DNA from: Dyella sp. 2HG41-7 | Lineage (GTDB): Bacteria > Pseudomonadota > Gammaproteobacteria > Xanthomonadales > Rhodanobacteraceae | Direction: 5' to 3' | Length of the DNA: 64,000 nt | Assembly (NCBI RefSeq): GCF_021390675.1 | Contig: NZ_JAJEJV010000004.1 | Location: forward strand, 1,178,001 to 1,242,000 | Part shown: piece after piece, positions 9,086-18,023 of the stretch | How the letters are laid out: each line of letters begins with the position of its first letter | Numbering within the stretch: position 1 is the stretch's first letter | Program-made: the position numbers and the translations under genes | The notes under the pieces: generated by a model | What the model was told of the DNA's origin: nothing | Seen by the model: the letters and a program-made list of their open reading frames with translations, nothing else | The model's database searches: none

Positions 9086-10060
9086 TCAGTGATTGATCGT
9101 TCCTGGTCTGTCGAGCTCTGCTTCCATCATCCTGTGGACAACATCAAGCATGGCACTCTTAGCGCGCCATCCGAGCAGCTTGTGCGCCATAGCCGGATTG
9201 GCCCTGCTTTCAGTCAAGTCGGTCGGGCGGAACAATTTTTCGTCTGTGACGACATGATCGCGCCAGCAAAGTCCCACCGATGCGAAGGCGGCACTGACGA
9301 ACTCCTCCAGGGTGCAAGTATGGCCCGTGGCGATCACCAGATCTTGCGCGTCGTCCAACTGCATCATCATCCACATCGCCTCGACGTATTCGGGCGCCCA
9401 GCCCCAATCGCGCGATATCGAAAGATTGCCCAAATGCAATTTTTCCTCGCTTCCGGATGCAATTCTCGCCGCTGTCGAAATGATTTTTCGAGTGACGAAG
9501 CGTTCGGGGCGCAGCGGCGATTCGTGGTTGAACAAGATTCCAGTGCAGGCGTGCAGGCCATATGCTTCGCGATAATTGGCTACCGACCAGAAAGCAGCGG
9601 CTTTAGCGACGGCGTAAGGGCTCCGAGGGCGAAAGGGGGTGCCTTCATCACAAGGTTGAGCGGCGGCAGCCCCGAAACATTCGCTTGACCCGGCGTTGTA
9701 AAACTTCGTCTTGGCCCCGGTAAAGCGGATGGCTTCGAGAAAATTCAACGTTGATATGCCGATGCTTTCCATCGTTTGCAGCGGTTGTTCAAACGACATG
9801 GCAACGGAACTCTGCCCGGCCAAGTTGTAAATCTCATCTGGAGCCACTTGGGAAATAGCTTGCAGAACATTTCTGAAATCAGTGGTGGCGATCGATAAGA
9901 GGCTCATTTCATCTTTTATACCCAGCGCCCTTAGATTGTTGAAACCTTCCATCTGCGCGTCGCGCGAGCTCCCGAAGACTTCATAACCCTTCGAAATCAA
10001 TAGTCTCGCCAGGTAACTTCCGTCCTGGCCACTTACTCCGCATATAAGAGCGCGCTTCAT
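9086..10060 (-). CDS. GDP-mannose 4,6-dehydratase-like NAD-dependent sugar dehydratase (second copy)
   Basis: Extended short-chain dehydrogenase of 324 residues, paralogous to gmd at 20850. It shares the opening [14 protein letters not shown] nucleotide-binding motif, the catalytic Ser (GSSECFG) and YAVAK Tyr/Lys pair, and the substrate loop LFNHESPLRPERFVTRKI. It is about 45 residues shorter than the other copy. It may be a second GDP-mannose dehydratase, or it may act on another GDP-sugar or serve as a reductase/epimerase on the 4-keto product. It follows the GT4 gene after six bases and is the last gene of the minus-strand run. Confidence 0.75.
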   Translation of the reverse strand: MKRALICGVSGQDGSYLARLLISKGYEVFGSSRDAQMEGFNNLRALGIKDEMSLLSIATTDFRNVLQAISQVAPDEIYNLAGQSSVAMSFEQPLQTMESIGISTLNFLEAIRFTGAKTKFYNAGSSECFGAAAAQPCDEGTPFRPRSPYAVAKAAAFWSVANYREAYGLHACTGILFNHESPLRPERFVTRKIISTAARIASGSEEKLHLGNLSISRDWGWAPEYVEAMWMMMQLDDAQDLVIATGHTCTLEEFVSAAFASVGLCWRDHVVTDEKLFRPTDLTESRANPAMAHKLLGWRAKSAMLDVVHRMMEAELDRPGTINH

Positions 10061-10066
10061 GGAGGT

Positions 10067-11179
10067 TCAAGCCTCAGCAAGTCGTTTGTATTGATTAAGC
10101 GTTTCGAGGGCGCACTTTTCCCAGGAAAATTGCTTGACTCTCTGATACCCCCGCGCGATCAGGATAGATGATCGCTGTTGGGACGAAACCACCCGCTCGA
10201 TCGCCTCGCAAATATCGTTCGGATCGTGCGGATTGAAAAGTTCGGCCGCGTCACCAACAACTTCGGGAAGCGAGCTGGTGCCAGAGCATATTACTGGACA
10301 GCCAAGGGCCATGGCCTCAAGGGGCGGTATGCCAAACCCTTCATACAAGGATGGATAGATAAACGCGACAGCGCCGGAATAAAGGTTTGCAAGCACCTGA
10401 TCGTTGCCTTCGACATGGTGGACATCCTCAGTCGATATTCCAAGCGACCGCATTGATCTCTGCTCTTCATCGGTAAATCCGCCGCCACCAAAGAAGACCA
10501 TTGCGAAAGACTTTTCCAATTCCGGTGATTGGCTGTATGCGCGGATCAGATTTGCAAAATTTTTGTATCCATCGCGATTTCCGACGTATAGCAAATAGGG
10601 CTTGTTGCCCGGCAAATGGAACTTATCATCCACTGCTGTCTTTCCAATCAGCGAATGACCGAGGTAGACGACGGAAGTCCTATGCTCGGGCACCTGGAAA
10701 AGTTCAATCAAGTCGCGCCGCGTGTTCTCGGAAATGCAAATGACATGATCGGCGTTGCGCAGTGCGACCTGCTTCATCGCTGTAGTCCTTCCTTCATCAC
10801 TGAATGACTCCGGAAAGCGTTCGTGGATCATATCGAAGGCAGTCAGTACGCGTTTTGATCGTTTTGGCGCATAGCTCGTCGAGGCATAATAAGTCTGGTG
10901 AACGATGTCTATGCCCTTACGGCGCTTGATCGAGGCGGTTCCGGCGATGATGTCGAAAAGATCAAGCGCGACAGTCGAGCCGCGGAATTTCGAGAGGCGA
11001 ACTCCTCGACATAACGATTGAGGACCGTTTTCCAGATAAGCGTTGATATGCAGCGGCGCGAAAATATCGGTAGAGTTGCCTTGCGTCGATGAAATCCGGC
11101 TTGCCAGCTCAAAAAAATATCGAGAAATACCGCCATACTTCTGCCGAATAAAAATCTGATGGTCGTAGATTATCTTCAT
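10067..11179 (-). CDS. GT4-family glycosyltransferase (mannosyl/rhamnosyltransferase-like)
   Basis: Retaining GT-B enzyme of 370 residues. The start IIYDHQIFIRQKYGGISRYFFELA is the GGISRY form common in mannosyl- and rhamnosyl-transferases of polysaccharide loci. The C-terminal domain has LLYVGNRDGYKNFANLIRAY and FIYPSLYEGFGIPPLEAMALGCPVI, the canonical E-x7-E donor site. Codon use is visibly richer in A and T than in the pilus and housekeeping genes, in line with a variable glycan locus. Substrate is unknown. Confidence 0.87.
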   Translation of the reverse strand: MKIIYDHQIFIRQKYGGISRYFFELASRISSTQGNSTDIFAPLHINAYLENGPQSLCRGVRLSKFRGSTVALDLFDIIAGTASIKRRKGIDIVHQTYYASTSYAPKRSKRVLTAFDMIHERFPESFSDEGRTTAMKQVALRNADHVICISENTRRDLIELFQVPEHRTSVVYLGHSLIGKTAVDDKFHLPGNKPYLLYVGNRDGYKNFANLIRAYSQSPELEKSFAMVFFGGGGFTDEEQRSMRSLGISTEDVHHVEGNDQVLANLYSGAVAFIYPSLYEGFGIPPLEAMALGCPVICSGTSSLPEVVGDAAELFNPHDPNDICEAIERVVSSQQRSSILIARGYQRVKQFSWEKCALETLNQYKRLAEA

Positions 11180-11208
11180 GATGATGAGGTTCTATTCATG
11201 CTGTGCCC

Positions 11209-12099
11209 TCAAGCGTGCCGCATTCGCGTCTTGATGCTGCGCTGGATTTCGGAGAACTTGAGTCTTGTTTCATGCAGGATTTGTTTTCTTGCGGCGCGAA
11301 AATTTAAACGACAAAGTCTCCACATAAGCAGGAGCTTCTGTCTCCTGTTCGCGGCCTGTGCCGATTTCATCGCGATGCGTGACAAGTCCAGAAACGGAAC
11401 AAACCAGTGCACAAAGCCAGTGCGATATCTGGAAAAGATTTTCAGCTGATTGCTGGCGCCGTGTCGGCCAAGTTCCACATGACCGTAGTCTAGGCGGCAG
11501 AATTTACCGATCTTGAGCAGTTGCACGATCAATGCCCAATCGGCTCCGAGAAAATGTTTGGGCTGATGCAACCAGAAGCCAAGCTCCTTTCGACGAAACA
11601 ATGAATAAAACCTGCCGTTGGCGTGCCAATCTTCAAAAAACGCGATTATGTTTTCATTTACATCGTCATCGCAAAGCGTTCTGTCCCCCATGCGAATCGG
11701 GTCGGGTTCCATTCCCTCGAATCGAGTCGGGCAAGTTGATCCGATATATCCGGAGTTGCTATCCAGATAGCTGACACACAGTGCCAGAAAATCGCGCGAG
11801 CGCACGTCATCCGCGGCGGCCCACATGAAATATTCGGAATCGGCTGCCTGTAGGACAAAGTCGAAGTTCGCCTCTGCGCCGATATTGATAGCCTGCCTGA
11901 AGTAGAAGATGCGAGAGTCTTCCCTAGCGAGTTCGTTGCATATCTCGGACGTGGCATCCGTGGATGCATTGTCTGAAACGATCAGTTGGAAGTCAGAAAA
12001 TGATTGCTGTAAAAGCGATTCAATGGCGGCAGCCACGGTTTTTTCGCCATTGAATACAGGCATGCCGATCGCTACGCGATTTTTTCGATCTTTAGACAT
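11209..12099 (-). CDS. Family 2 glycosyltransferase
   Basis: GT-A glycosyltransferase of 296 residues with VAIGMPVFNGEKTVAAAIES at the N-terminus, the VSDNASTDAT loop and the ADD metal motif near 92 (WAAADDVRSRD). The C-terminal part is basic and rich in Arg. I chose the ATG at 12099. A TTG at 12114 that overlaps the wzx stop (TTGA) is an alternative adding five residues, and neither has a strong ribosome site. It sits directly after wzx and its product probably extends the same oligosaccharide. Confidence 0.83.
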   Translation of the reverse strand: MSKDRKNRVAIGMPVFNGEKTVAAAIESLLQQSFSDFQLIVSDNASTDATSEICNELAREDSRIFYFRQAINIGAEANFDFVLQAADSEYFMWAAADDVRSRDFLALCVSYLDSNSGYIGSTCPTRFEGMEPDPIRMGDRTLCDDDVNENIIAFFEDWHANGRFYSLFRRKELGFWLHQPKHFLGADWALIVQLLKIGKFCRLDYGHVELGRHGASNQLKIFSRYRTGFVHWFVPFLDLSRIAMKSAQAANRRQKLLLMWRLCRLNFRAARKQILHETRLKFSEIQRSIKTRMRHA

Positions 12100-12110
12100 G
12101 CGGCACCGTT

Positions 12111-13610
12111 TCAATCATCTTTTAGCCATAAACTCGAAACCTGCTTCCAGCCTGCGTTCCAAATGCAGGCTGCGACTGATACGGCGAATGCAATCGCAGC
12201 GAGAAAAACTTGTTCAATGGTGGCGTTTAGCCGGATAGAGCATGCGAACAGTGGCACCACCACCACGCTTGCCAAGGTTATGGGCGCCAGTACGCACTTT
12301 AGATACCAGGGCCTCCTCGCCGGATCCAGAAGCTTTCCATAGGCTAGCGGGGCCGAAAACAGCATGTACCCCAAGTTCAATAACATCCACGGCCATGCCG
12401 CGCCCTGCAAGCCGTACTGCCTCGTCAAGGTTATGGTCAGGATCGGAAACAGCGCGGCAGCGATCAAATTCTGGATTAGTGTAAGTCGGGTCTTTTTGTG
12501 AGCGAGTTGCAATGCATAGGGTAGGTGCATGAATGCATTGCACATAGTTCCAATGGAAATCAGAGTCAAAGGCACACTCGCAGAACTGGCTGCGATCTGG
12601 TTGCCGGTCCATGCGAGCAGCAGTGCATGCCCGAAAAAGGCCAGTACGAGCGTTGTAGGCACTACAGCGACTGACAAAAGGCTCGCCGCCTGTAGATAGG
12701 TTTCTTGAAGGTCTGATTTGCTGCCATGCCCATCGGCGAGCTGTGCAATTCTCGGATAGTAGGTATTGAATACCGGTCCGGTCGCTCGCAACGTCAAGGT
12801 GCCAGCCGACCAAGCGATCATGTAATAGCCGAAAGATTCCAACGGCAATAAACGAGACAGTATGACCTTGTCGAGTTGAGTGAGGATCAGACCCAACACG
12901 TTGATGAGTCCGACACTTACGGTGAACCTGCCGGTGCTGTGGATTGACTGCAGCCGGAATCGCGCTTTGGGAGAGTCCAGAGACTTCCAAACCGTCACAT
13001 GAAAACAAACCAAAGTCAGAGCACTAGCCACGCACTGCCAGGCAAAGAAGACCGTGACCGTTGGCGAATATAGCCAAAGCAATAATATTGCGCCGACGCC
13101 CCTACAAGTCGTCGACACCGAATTAATTATGTTTAAGCTGACTTGTCGCTGCAATCCTATCCAGCAGCCGATGTAGAAAGCCAATGGGAATTGCAACGCG
13201 ATGGCGATGCCGGCAAGGATCAAGCCACGGCTGATATCGGCATATTTTTCCTTTGGCACGTGGAGCCATGAGTCGGCAAGTGTTGGCGCCAGTAAAACCA
13301 AGCCGACCCCGACCACAACCGCGATAAGCAGGAACAGCACTTCGACGGTGCGAAGCATGTCGGCTAAATTCTGGCGGTCTGCCCCTGTACTGGCCGGATA
13401 GGCAACGGCCTCGCGAGTGACGGTTGCCCCTAAGCCGCCGTCCATGATCACCAGCAAGGCGCTCAGGGTTATGAAGAATCCGATGAGACCGAATCCTGAG
13501 GCACCTATGAAATGGAGATAGAAGGGTACGAAGACCAGTGCCATCAGTGCCGACCAGCCCTGTCCGAACAGGTTGGCAAGCAGGTTGCTTCGGATATGCC
13601 GCGTCTGCAC
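12111..13610 (-). CDS. wzx: Wzx-type oligosaccharide flippase (MOP/PST family)
   Basis: Polytopic membrane protein of 499 residues with about 12-14 predicted hydrophobic segments. It starts RHIRSNLLANLFGQGWSALM and has the loop LDKVILSRLLPLESFGYYMIAW, the hallmark region of polysaccharide flippases. Wzx moves undecaprenyl-diphosphate-linked oligosaccharides from the cytoplasmic to the periplasmic leaflet. The start is a GTG without a clear ribosome site, so the N-terminus is moderately certain. No Wzy polymerase or WaaL ligase was recognised nearby, which matters for the fate of the flipped glycan. Confidence 0.88.
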   Translation of the reverse strand: MQTRHIRSNLLANLFGQGWSALMALVFVPFYLHFIGASGFGLIGFFITLSALLVIMDGGLGATVTREAVAYPASTGADRQNLADMLRTVEVLFLLIAVVVGVGLVLLAPTLADSWLHVPKEKYADISRGLILAGIAIALQFPLAFYIGCWIGLQRQVSLNIINSVSTTCRGVGAILLLWLYSPTVTVFFAWQCVASALTLVCFHVTVWKSLDSPKARFRLQSIHSTGRFTVSVGLINVLGLILTQLDKVILSRLLPLESFGYYMIAWSAGTLTLRATGPVFNTYYPRIAQLADGHGSKSDLQETYLQAASLLSVAVVPTTLVLAFFGHALLLAWTGNQIAASSASVPLTLISIGTMCNAFMHLPYALQLAHKKTRLTLIQNLIAAALFPILTITLTRQYGLQGAAWPWMLLNLGYMLFSAPLAYGKLLDPARRPWYLKCVLAPITLASVVVVPLFACSIRLNATIEQVFLAAIAFAVSVAACIWNAGWKQVSSLWLKDD

Positions 13611-13638
13611 AGTTTAATTTTGCAAGAGTGTCAGACCG

Positions 13639-14478
13639 TCAACCGAGACGGCGTAAGAAGCCATCGGGAGCCACCGTAATCAACAACTTGCTTTCCAAAG
13701 TCGAATCAAGTTCGAAGTCGAGCCTCGCGCCATCAGCGGCGTGATGTCCCTCTTGTTTCAGTCGCCGCAAATATTCCCACACCGCAGTCTTGGGATTGTT
13801 CCCCTTTCCCCAGGGGCGATCGGGGTACATTGTGTCTGGAAGATCTTCAACCACGGTATCGAACACAACGCAGTAGCTATTGGGACTGACCAAGGGCGCG
13901 TAGGCCTCAAGTTCAGCCAAGACATGTTCATGGGTGTGGTTGGAGTCCAAGATCACCAGCACACGCTGGTGATCAGCAGTTGCGGCATAAACCTTCTCAA
14001 TAGTTTCTGGAGCGATGGAGGATCCTTGGATCATGCTGATCCGATGTGCCATCGGGTGCGCCTCGATAGCCGCTCGATTGTGTGCGCGGATGTCGATGTC
14101 GATGCCGAGCACGCGACGCCGCGGCGATTTCGGATCGAGCACCTGACCCGTCTCGACCGCATCGCAATAGTCCAGCAACGCAAGCATCGAAGCACTCAGA
14201 ATCAACGAGCCGCCGTGCGCAATGCCGGTTTCAATGACGAGGTCAGGTTTAACTCCCCAAATCAACTCCTGCAGAGCGACCATATCTTGCGGGTACTGGA
14301 TTATCGGCCGACCTAACCAGCGAAAGTTATAAGAATAGTGATGCGGAAGTGTATTCAACAACCAGTCGTGCGATTTCTTTGCAAGATTGGTATCTCGACT
14401 GAGCGCCTCAATATTGCGCGAAACCGAGTTTTCGAACTCGAATACTGCGTCAGTGCCGAGGTTCTCATGGGTGGTCAT
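13639..14478 (-). CDS. CmcI-like (cephalosporin hydroxylase family) SAM-dependent methyltransferase
   Basis: The 279-residue protein matches the CmcI/rhamnosyl O-methyltransferase family: VIETGIAHGGSLIL is the SAM-binding glycine loop (about 82-95), VLGIDIDIRAHN follows, then LDSNHTHEHVLAEL. Despite the family name these proteins usually are O-methyltransferases, often for sugars. The ATG at 14478 overlaps the stop of the acyltransferase upstream by four bases; the frame is open further upstream but lies inside that gene. A role in O-methylating a sugar residue of the glycan is inferred from context. Confidence 0.78.
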   Translation of the reverse strand: MTTHENLGTDAVFEFENSVSRNIEALSRDTNLAKKSHDWLLNTLPHHYSYNFRWLGRPIIQYPQDMVALQELIWGVKPDLVIETGIAHGGSLILSASMLALLDYCDAVETGQVLDPKSPRRRVLGIDIDIRAHNRAAIEAHPMAHRISMIQGSSIAPETIEKVYAATADHQRVLVILDSNHTHEHVLAELEAYAPLVSPNSYCVVFDTVVEDLPDTMYPDRPWGKGNNPKTAVWEYLRRLKQEGHHAADGARLDFELDSTLESKLLITVAPDGFLRRLG

Positions 14479-15125
14479 TTTTGATCCTTGAAATACGGTC
14501 GCGCAGGGCAGCCTGTGACAGTTGTTCCAGCCACAACGTCCCGGGTTACTACGGCGCCTGCACCGATTATTGCATGCGCCCCAATTCGGATACGCGGGAG
14601 AATGACGGCTCCAGTTCCGATGAATGCGAATTTGTCTACCATTACCTCGCCGGCGAGCGTCGCGCCAGGGGCGATATGCACGCCATCGCCGATGACGCAA
14701 TCATGATCAACGGAAGCGTTGGTGTTGACGATGACTGCTTCGCCAAGTTGTGCGCCCGCGCATACTGCACTCATCGCTAGAATCTGGCAGCCGTTTCCGA
14801 CTTGCACATCACCTGCTACGAAGGCGCGAGCATGTACGATTGTGAGAGGGGCGTAGCCTCGGCCTCTGAGCCAATGCGTGCGTGATAGCCGATCCTCTCC
14901 CTGGGATCCACCGATTGCTACGCAAGCATGGATTTGGTGATGGCCGGGGCTAGTTTGCTCCCAATCGAGAAATCCTGGTTCGCCATGGAAAATGGGTACG
15001 TCTTCGAATGGTGATTGGATGTTTCGATTGTCAAACAGCGCTACGAGTCTCGCGCGGTCGGCGGGGAGCGCTTCTCGCAGTACCTTCGCCTGCCCAGTAG
15101 CTCCCCAGAAGATGACCGACATCAT
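14475..15125 (-). CDS. NeuD/PglD-like sugar O/N-acyltransferase (left-handed beta-helix)
   Basis: The 216-residue protein has an N-terminal nucleotide-sugar-binding Rossmann half (VIFWGATGQAKVLREAL) and a C-terminal hexapeptide-repeat beta-helix (AVIVNTNASVDHDCVIGDGVHIAPGA and onward), with the catalytic-type His in SVDHDC. This is the layout of PglD, PerB and NeuD, which transfer acetyl (or another acyl) to an amino or hydroxyl group on a nucleotide sugar. The ATG overlaps the stop of the aminotransferase gene by four bases, so the two are coupled, and acylation of the amino group installed by that enzyme is the simplest reading. Confidence 0.85.
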   Translation of the reverse strand: MMSVIFWGATGQAKVLREALPADRARLVALFDNRNIQSPFEDVPIFHGEPGFLDWEQTSPGHHQIHACVAIGGSQGEDRLSRTHWLRGRGYAPLTIVHARAFVAGDVQVGNGCQILAMSAVCAGAQLGEAVIVNTNASVDHDCVIGDGVHIAPGATLAGEVMVDKFAFIGTGAVILPRIRIGAHAIIGAGAVVTRDVVAGTTVTGCPARPYFKDQK

Positions 15126-16246
15126 CGTGCTGCTCCGAGCACGTGAGTGACATGTGCGCAGACCCGCGCCAAGTCGGCGTCCGAAAGGTCGTGATAACTG
15201 GGCAGGTTCAGAGCTCGACGTGAAAGCGAGTAGCTGACATGGTGAGAAGGTTGAGCATCGAACAAACCCAGTGACGAAAGCGGCCAAAAAAATACACGAC
15301 CGTCGATGTTGTCAGCTTTGAAGATGTCCAGCAGTGCACTACGGTCGAACGTTACACGTTCGTCTACGGCAATCGTGGGCATCCAATAGCCGTTGACGGT
15401 ACCAAGAGGCTCAGGATTCATAGACAACGGTAGGTTGGCGAATGTGTCGCGGTAGTACTCGAATATTCTGCGTTTGGCAGCAATCAAGTCCTCGATACGC
15501 TCCATTTGTGCGCAACCGATTGCGGCTTGCAGATTTGACATCTTGAACTTAAATCCGATTCGCTCCGGCCAGAATTGCCGCTTGTCGCCGCGCGCACGGC
15601 CGTGATTTGACAGCGTCAGTACGCGCTCGTACAACGAGTCGTCATTGGTGACGAAGATCCCACCTTCACCAGTGGTGACGGTCTTGGTGCCGTGAAATGA
15701 GAATGCGCTAAAGGTGCCCATGGAGCCGGCGCGTTGACCATGCCACACAGAGCCGATCGCTTCGGCGGCGTCCTCGATAAGATACAAATTATGTTTGCGA
15801 GCAATGGTGGCCAACGAATCCATGTCGCAAAGATTGCCGTAGAGGTGAACGGCAAGAATCGCCTTTGTTTGCGGAGTGATCGCGGCCTCCACCGACGCAG
15901 GATCCAAGCACCATGTGTCCGGCAGCACATCAACCAAGACGGGTTTTGCGCCGAGGTGAGCGATAGGAGCGGCGGAAGCTATCCAATTGATATCACCGAG
16001 TATGATCTCGTCGCCAGCACCGATGCCAAGTCCTGCCATTCCCATGTGCAATGCACCAGTGCCACTCGACGTCGCAATGGCGTGGCGAACCCCCAGGTGT
16101 TGCCGGAAAAGGTCTTCGAAGCGCTCGATATATTCATAACAGCGTTCACCCCAGCCGTTTGTCGCAGCATCTGCTGCGTAACGACTCTCAAGTTCCGTGA
16201 TAGACGGCTTGGTGTAGTAGATCCGGCTTTTGCGAAGATCATTCAT
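15122..16246 (-). CDS. DegT/DnrJ/EryC1/StrS-family sugar aminotransferase
   Basis: PLP-dependent nucleotide-sugar aminotransferase of 374 residues. The cofactor lysine lies in SFHGTKTVTTGEGG (about 183-196), the aspartate in LIEDAAEAIGS and the active-site stretch IATSSGTGALHMG near 57. The ED-A-EA-x-GS and TKTxTTGEGG forms resemble GDP-perosamine synthase, a 4-ketohexose C4 aminotransferase. Here it is wedged between the C-methyltransferase and the acyltransferase with four-base overlaps on both sides. It may therefore aminate the CDP-linked, C-methylated 4-keto sugar instead of, or as well as, GDP-4-keto-6-deoxymannose. Substrate is inferred only. Confidence 0.87.
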   Translation of the reverse strand: MNDLRKSRIYYTKPSITELESRYAADAATNGWGERCYEYIERFEDLFRQHLGVRHAIATSSGTGALHMGMAGLGIGAGDEIILGDINWIASAAPIAHLGAKPVLVDVLPDTWCLDPASVEAAITPQTKAILAVHLYGNLCDMDSLATIARKHNLYLIEDAAEAIGSVWHGQRAGSMGTFSAFSFHGTKTVTTGEGGIFVTNDDSLYERVLTLSNHGRARGDKRQFWPERIGFKFKMSNLQAAIGCAQMERIEDLIAAKRRIFEYYRDTFANLPLSMNPEPLGTVNGYWMPTIAVDERVTFDRSALLDIFKADNIDGRVFFWPLSSLGLFDAQPSHHVSYSLSRRALNLPSYHDLSDADLARVCAHVTHVLGAAR

Positions 16247-17466
16247 GACACGACCAATTGCGGGATTGCTGTGATGAACCTTCCGCCCCAGTCGCGGATA
16301 TAGTCAAGTTGTTCTGTGATTTCATCGCGCAGATTCCAAGGCAGAATGACCACGAAATCAGGTTGAGTATCTCGGATATGCGATTCCGCGACTACGGCAA
16401 TGCGGGAACCGGGAAGATGGCGTCCCTGTTTGTGCGGGGAGGCATCTACGACGTAATTAAGCAGATCGGAACGAACACCGGCGTAGTTGAGCAAAGTATT
16501 GCCCTTCGCTGCGGCTCCATAGCCAACCACCTGTTTGCCGGAGCGCTTGCTTTCAAGCAGGAAGGCCAGAAATGAGTTCTTGATAGCGTCAGCCAGCGGC
16601 TGGAAGCCATGGTAATAGTCGATCTCCAACATACCGGCGAAGCGTTCCTTGGCCAGCAGAGTGGCGACGGCAGGCGTTTCGGTGCGTGAGGCATTGTCGT
16701 GGCAGGCCCACAGACGCAGCGAGCCGCCGTGCGTTGGTAGTTCCTCAACATCCCAGATGCGCAATCCGTGGCTGGAGAAAATCCGTTGCACGGTGTGGAA
16801 CGAGAAATACGAAAAGTGTTCGTGATAGACGGTATCGAACTGTCGCTGCGCAACCAGTTGCAGCAGATGTGGAAATTCGACAGTGATCACGCCCTGTACC
16901 GAAAGCACGACGCCAAGTCCTGCGACGAAGTCATTGAGGTCTGGTACATGCGCCAGTACGTTGTTGGCGATCACAAGGTCGGCTTGGCCTCGCGTCGCCG
17001 TGTAATCCAGCGCGAAGCGTTTGCCGAAGAAGTGATCCAGCGTCTCGATACCGCGCTTGCGCGCAGCGGTCGCTGTGCTCGCAGTGGGTTCGATGCCGAC
17101 ACAAGGGATACCGAGCGCTTTGACGTACTGCAGCAGATAACCATCGTTCGATGCGATTTCCATGACCAGGCTTTTCGAACCTAGATTCAGCCGCTCCACA
17201 GCGCGATTGACATAGTTCTCGGCGTGCGCCAGCCAGGTACGGGAGTACGAAGAGAAGTAGACGTAGTCACTGGAGAACAATGCATCGTGTTTCTGCACTT
17301 CGTCCACTTGCACCAGATGGCACTCGGCGCATGTGAAAAGACGAAGAGGGAAGTGCAACTCCGGTGCATTCAGTTCATTGGCATTGAGAAAAGCGTTCGA
17401 CGGCGGTGCGCTACCGAGATCGAGGAACGTATCGTGCAGCATGGTCTGGCAAAAGCGGCACTTCAT
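16243..17466 (-). CDS. Nucleotide-sugar C-methyltransferase (TylC3/NovU type)
   Basis: The 407-residue protein has an N-terminal zinc-binding domain (CRFC at 3-6, CAEC near 45-48), a central SAM domain (LVMEIASNDGYLLQYVKALG, then VGIEPTA), the catalytic-region VYHEHFSYFS near 213 and a C-terminal domain (VVGYGAAAKGNTLLNY). This three-part layout is that of TylC3/CloU-like enzymes, which methylate carbon 3 of 4-keto-6-deoxy nucleotide sugars to make branched sugars. It follows rfbF-rfbG-rfbC directly with a four-base overlap, so a CDP-4-keto-6-deoxyhexose is the likely substrate. The product would be a 3-C-methyl-6-deoxyhexose (inference). Confidence 0.88.
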   Translation of the reverse strand: MKCRFCQTMLHDTFLDLGSAPPSNAFLNANELNAPELHFPLRLFTCAECHLVQVDEVQKHDALFSSDYVYFSSYSRTWLAHAENYVNRAVERLNLGSKSLVMEIASNDGYLLQYVKALGIPCVGIEPTASTATAARKRGIETLDHFFGKRFALDYTATRGQADLVIANNVLAHVPDLNDFVAGLGVVLSVQGVITVEFPHLLQLVAQRQFDTVYHEHFSYFSFHTVQRIFSSHGLRIWDVEELPTHGGSLRLWACHDNASRTETPAVATLLAKERFAGMLEIDYYHGFQPLADAIKNSFLAFLLESKRSGKQVVGYGAAAKGNTLLNYAGVRSDLLNYVVDASPHKQGRHLPGSRIAVVAESHIRDTQPDFVVILPWNLRDEITEQLDYIRDWGGRFITAIPQLVVS

Positions 17467-18023
17467 AGGCTGATCCCGAAGAATGCTTCATCGAGCAACG
17501 CATAGCCCGAATCCCGTTCGGAGATGGCTGATACCCCCAGCGGCCATGTAATCGCAAGGCGCGGGTCGTCGTGACGCAGCCCGGCTTCGCAGGAGGGGGT
17601 CCAGGGCATAGTGTGCATGTAAAGGAGTTGTGCCCCGTCGGTCAGCGCTTGAAATCCGTGGGCAAAACCCTCTGGGATGAATACCGCGCGGTCATTGTCG
17701 GCTGCGAGTTCGAAGGCATGCCAGTGCAGGAAGGTGGGCGAGCTCTTGCGCAGGTCAACGGCAACATCGAAGACGCGTCCATGCAGGCAGCGAATGAGCT
17801 TCGCTTCCGCGGCAGGCGGAATCTGATAGTGCAGGCCGCGCAATGTCCCACGCGTGCGCGTGTCGGAAAGATTAATTTGCGTAAAATGCAGGCCCGGACG
17901 TATCGGCGCGAGCTCCTGTTCGCAGAACAGACGCGTGAAACGGCCGCGAGCATCGTCGACGGGCGTCGCGTGAATTTCGTACAAACCATCAAGCGGTGTG
18001 GGGTAAATCGTCACGCTGCCCAC
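17463..18023 (-). CDS. dTDP-4-dehydrorhamnose 3,5-epimerase-like sugar epimerase
   Basis: Cupin-fold RmlC family protein of 186 residues. It has GRFTRLFCEQEL, the QINLSDTRTRGTLRGLHYQ block with the catalytic His (about 60) and the VFIPEGFAHGFQALTD segment. True dTDP-rhamnose genes (rmlA, B, D) are absent here. The gene starts with GTG inside the end of rfbG (13-base overlap) and ends inside the C-methyltransferase start. It therefore most probably epimerises the CDP-4-keto-6-deoxy sugar made by RfbG. Confidence 0.87.
   Translation of the reverse strand: MGSVTIYPTPLDGLYEIHATPVDDARGRFTRLFCEQELAPIRPGLHFTQINLSDTRTRGTLRGLHYQIPPAAEAKLIRCLHGRVFDVAVDLRKSSPTFLHWHAFELAADNDRAVFIPEGFAHGFQALTDGAQLLYMHTMPWTPSCEAGLRHDDPRLAITWPLGVSAISERDSGYALLDEAFFGISL

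Noticed and set aside
17463-18023. Assigning the RfbC-like epimerase to dTDP-L-rhamnose synthesis
   Set aside because: No rmlA, rmlB or rmlD is present nearby and the gene overlaps rfbG and the C-methyltransferase, so a CDP-sugar role fits better.
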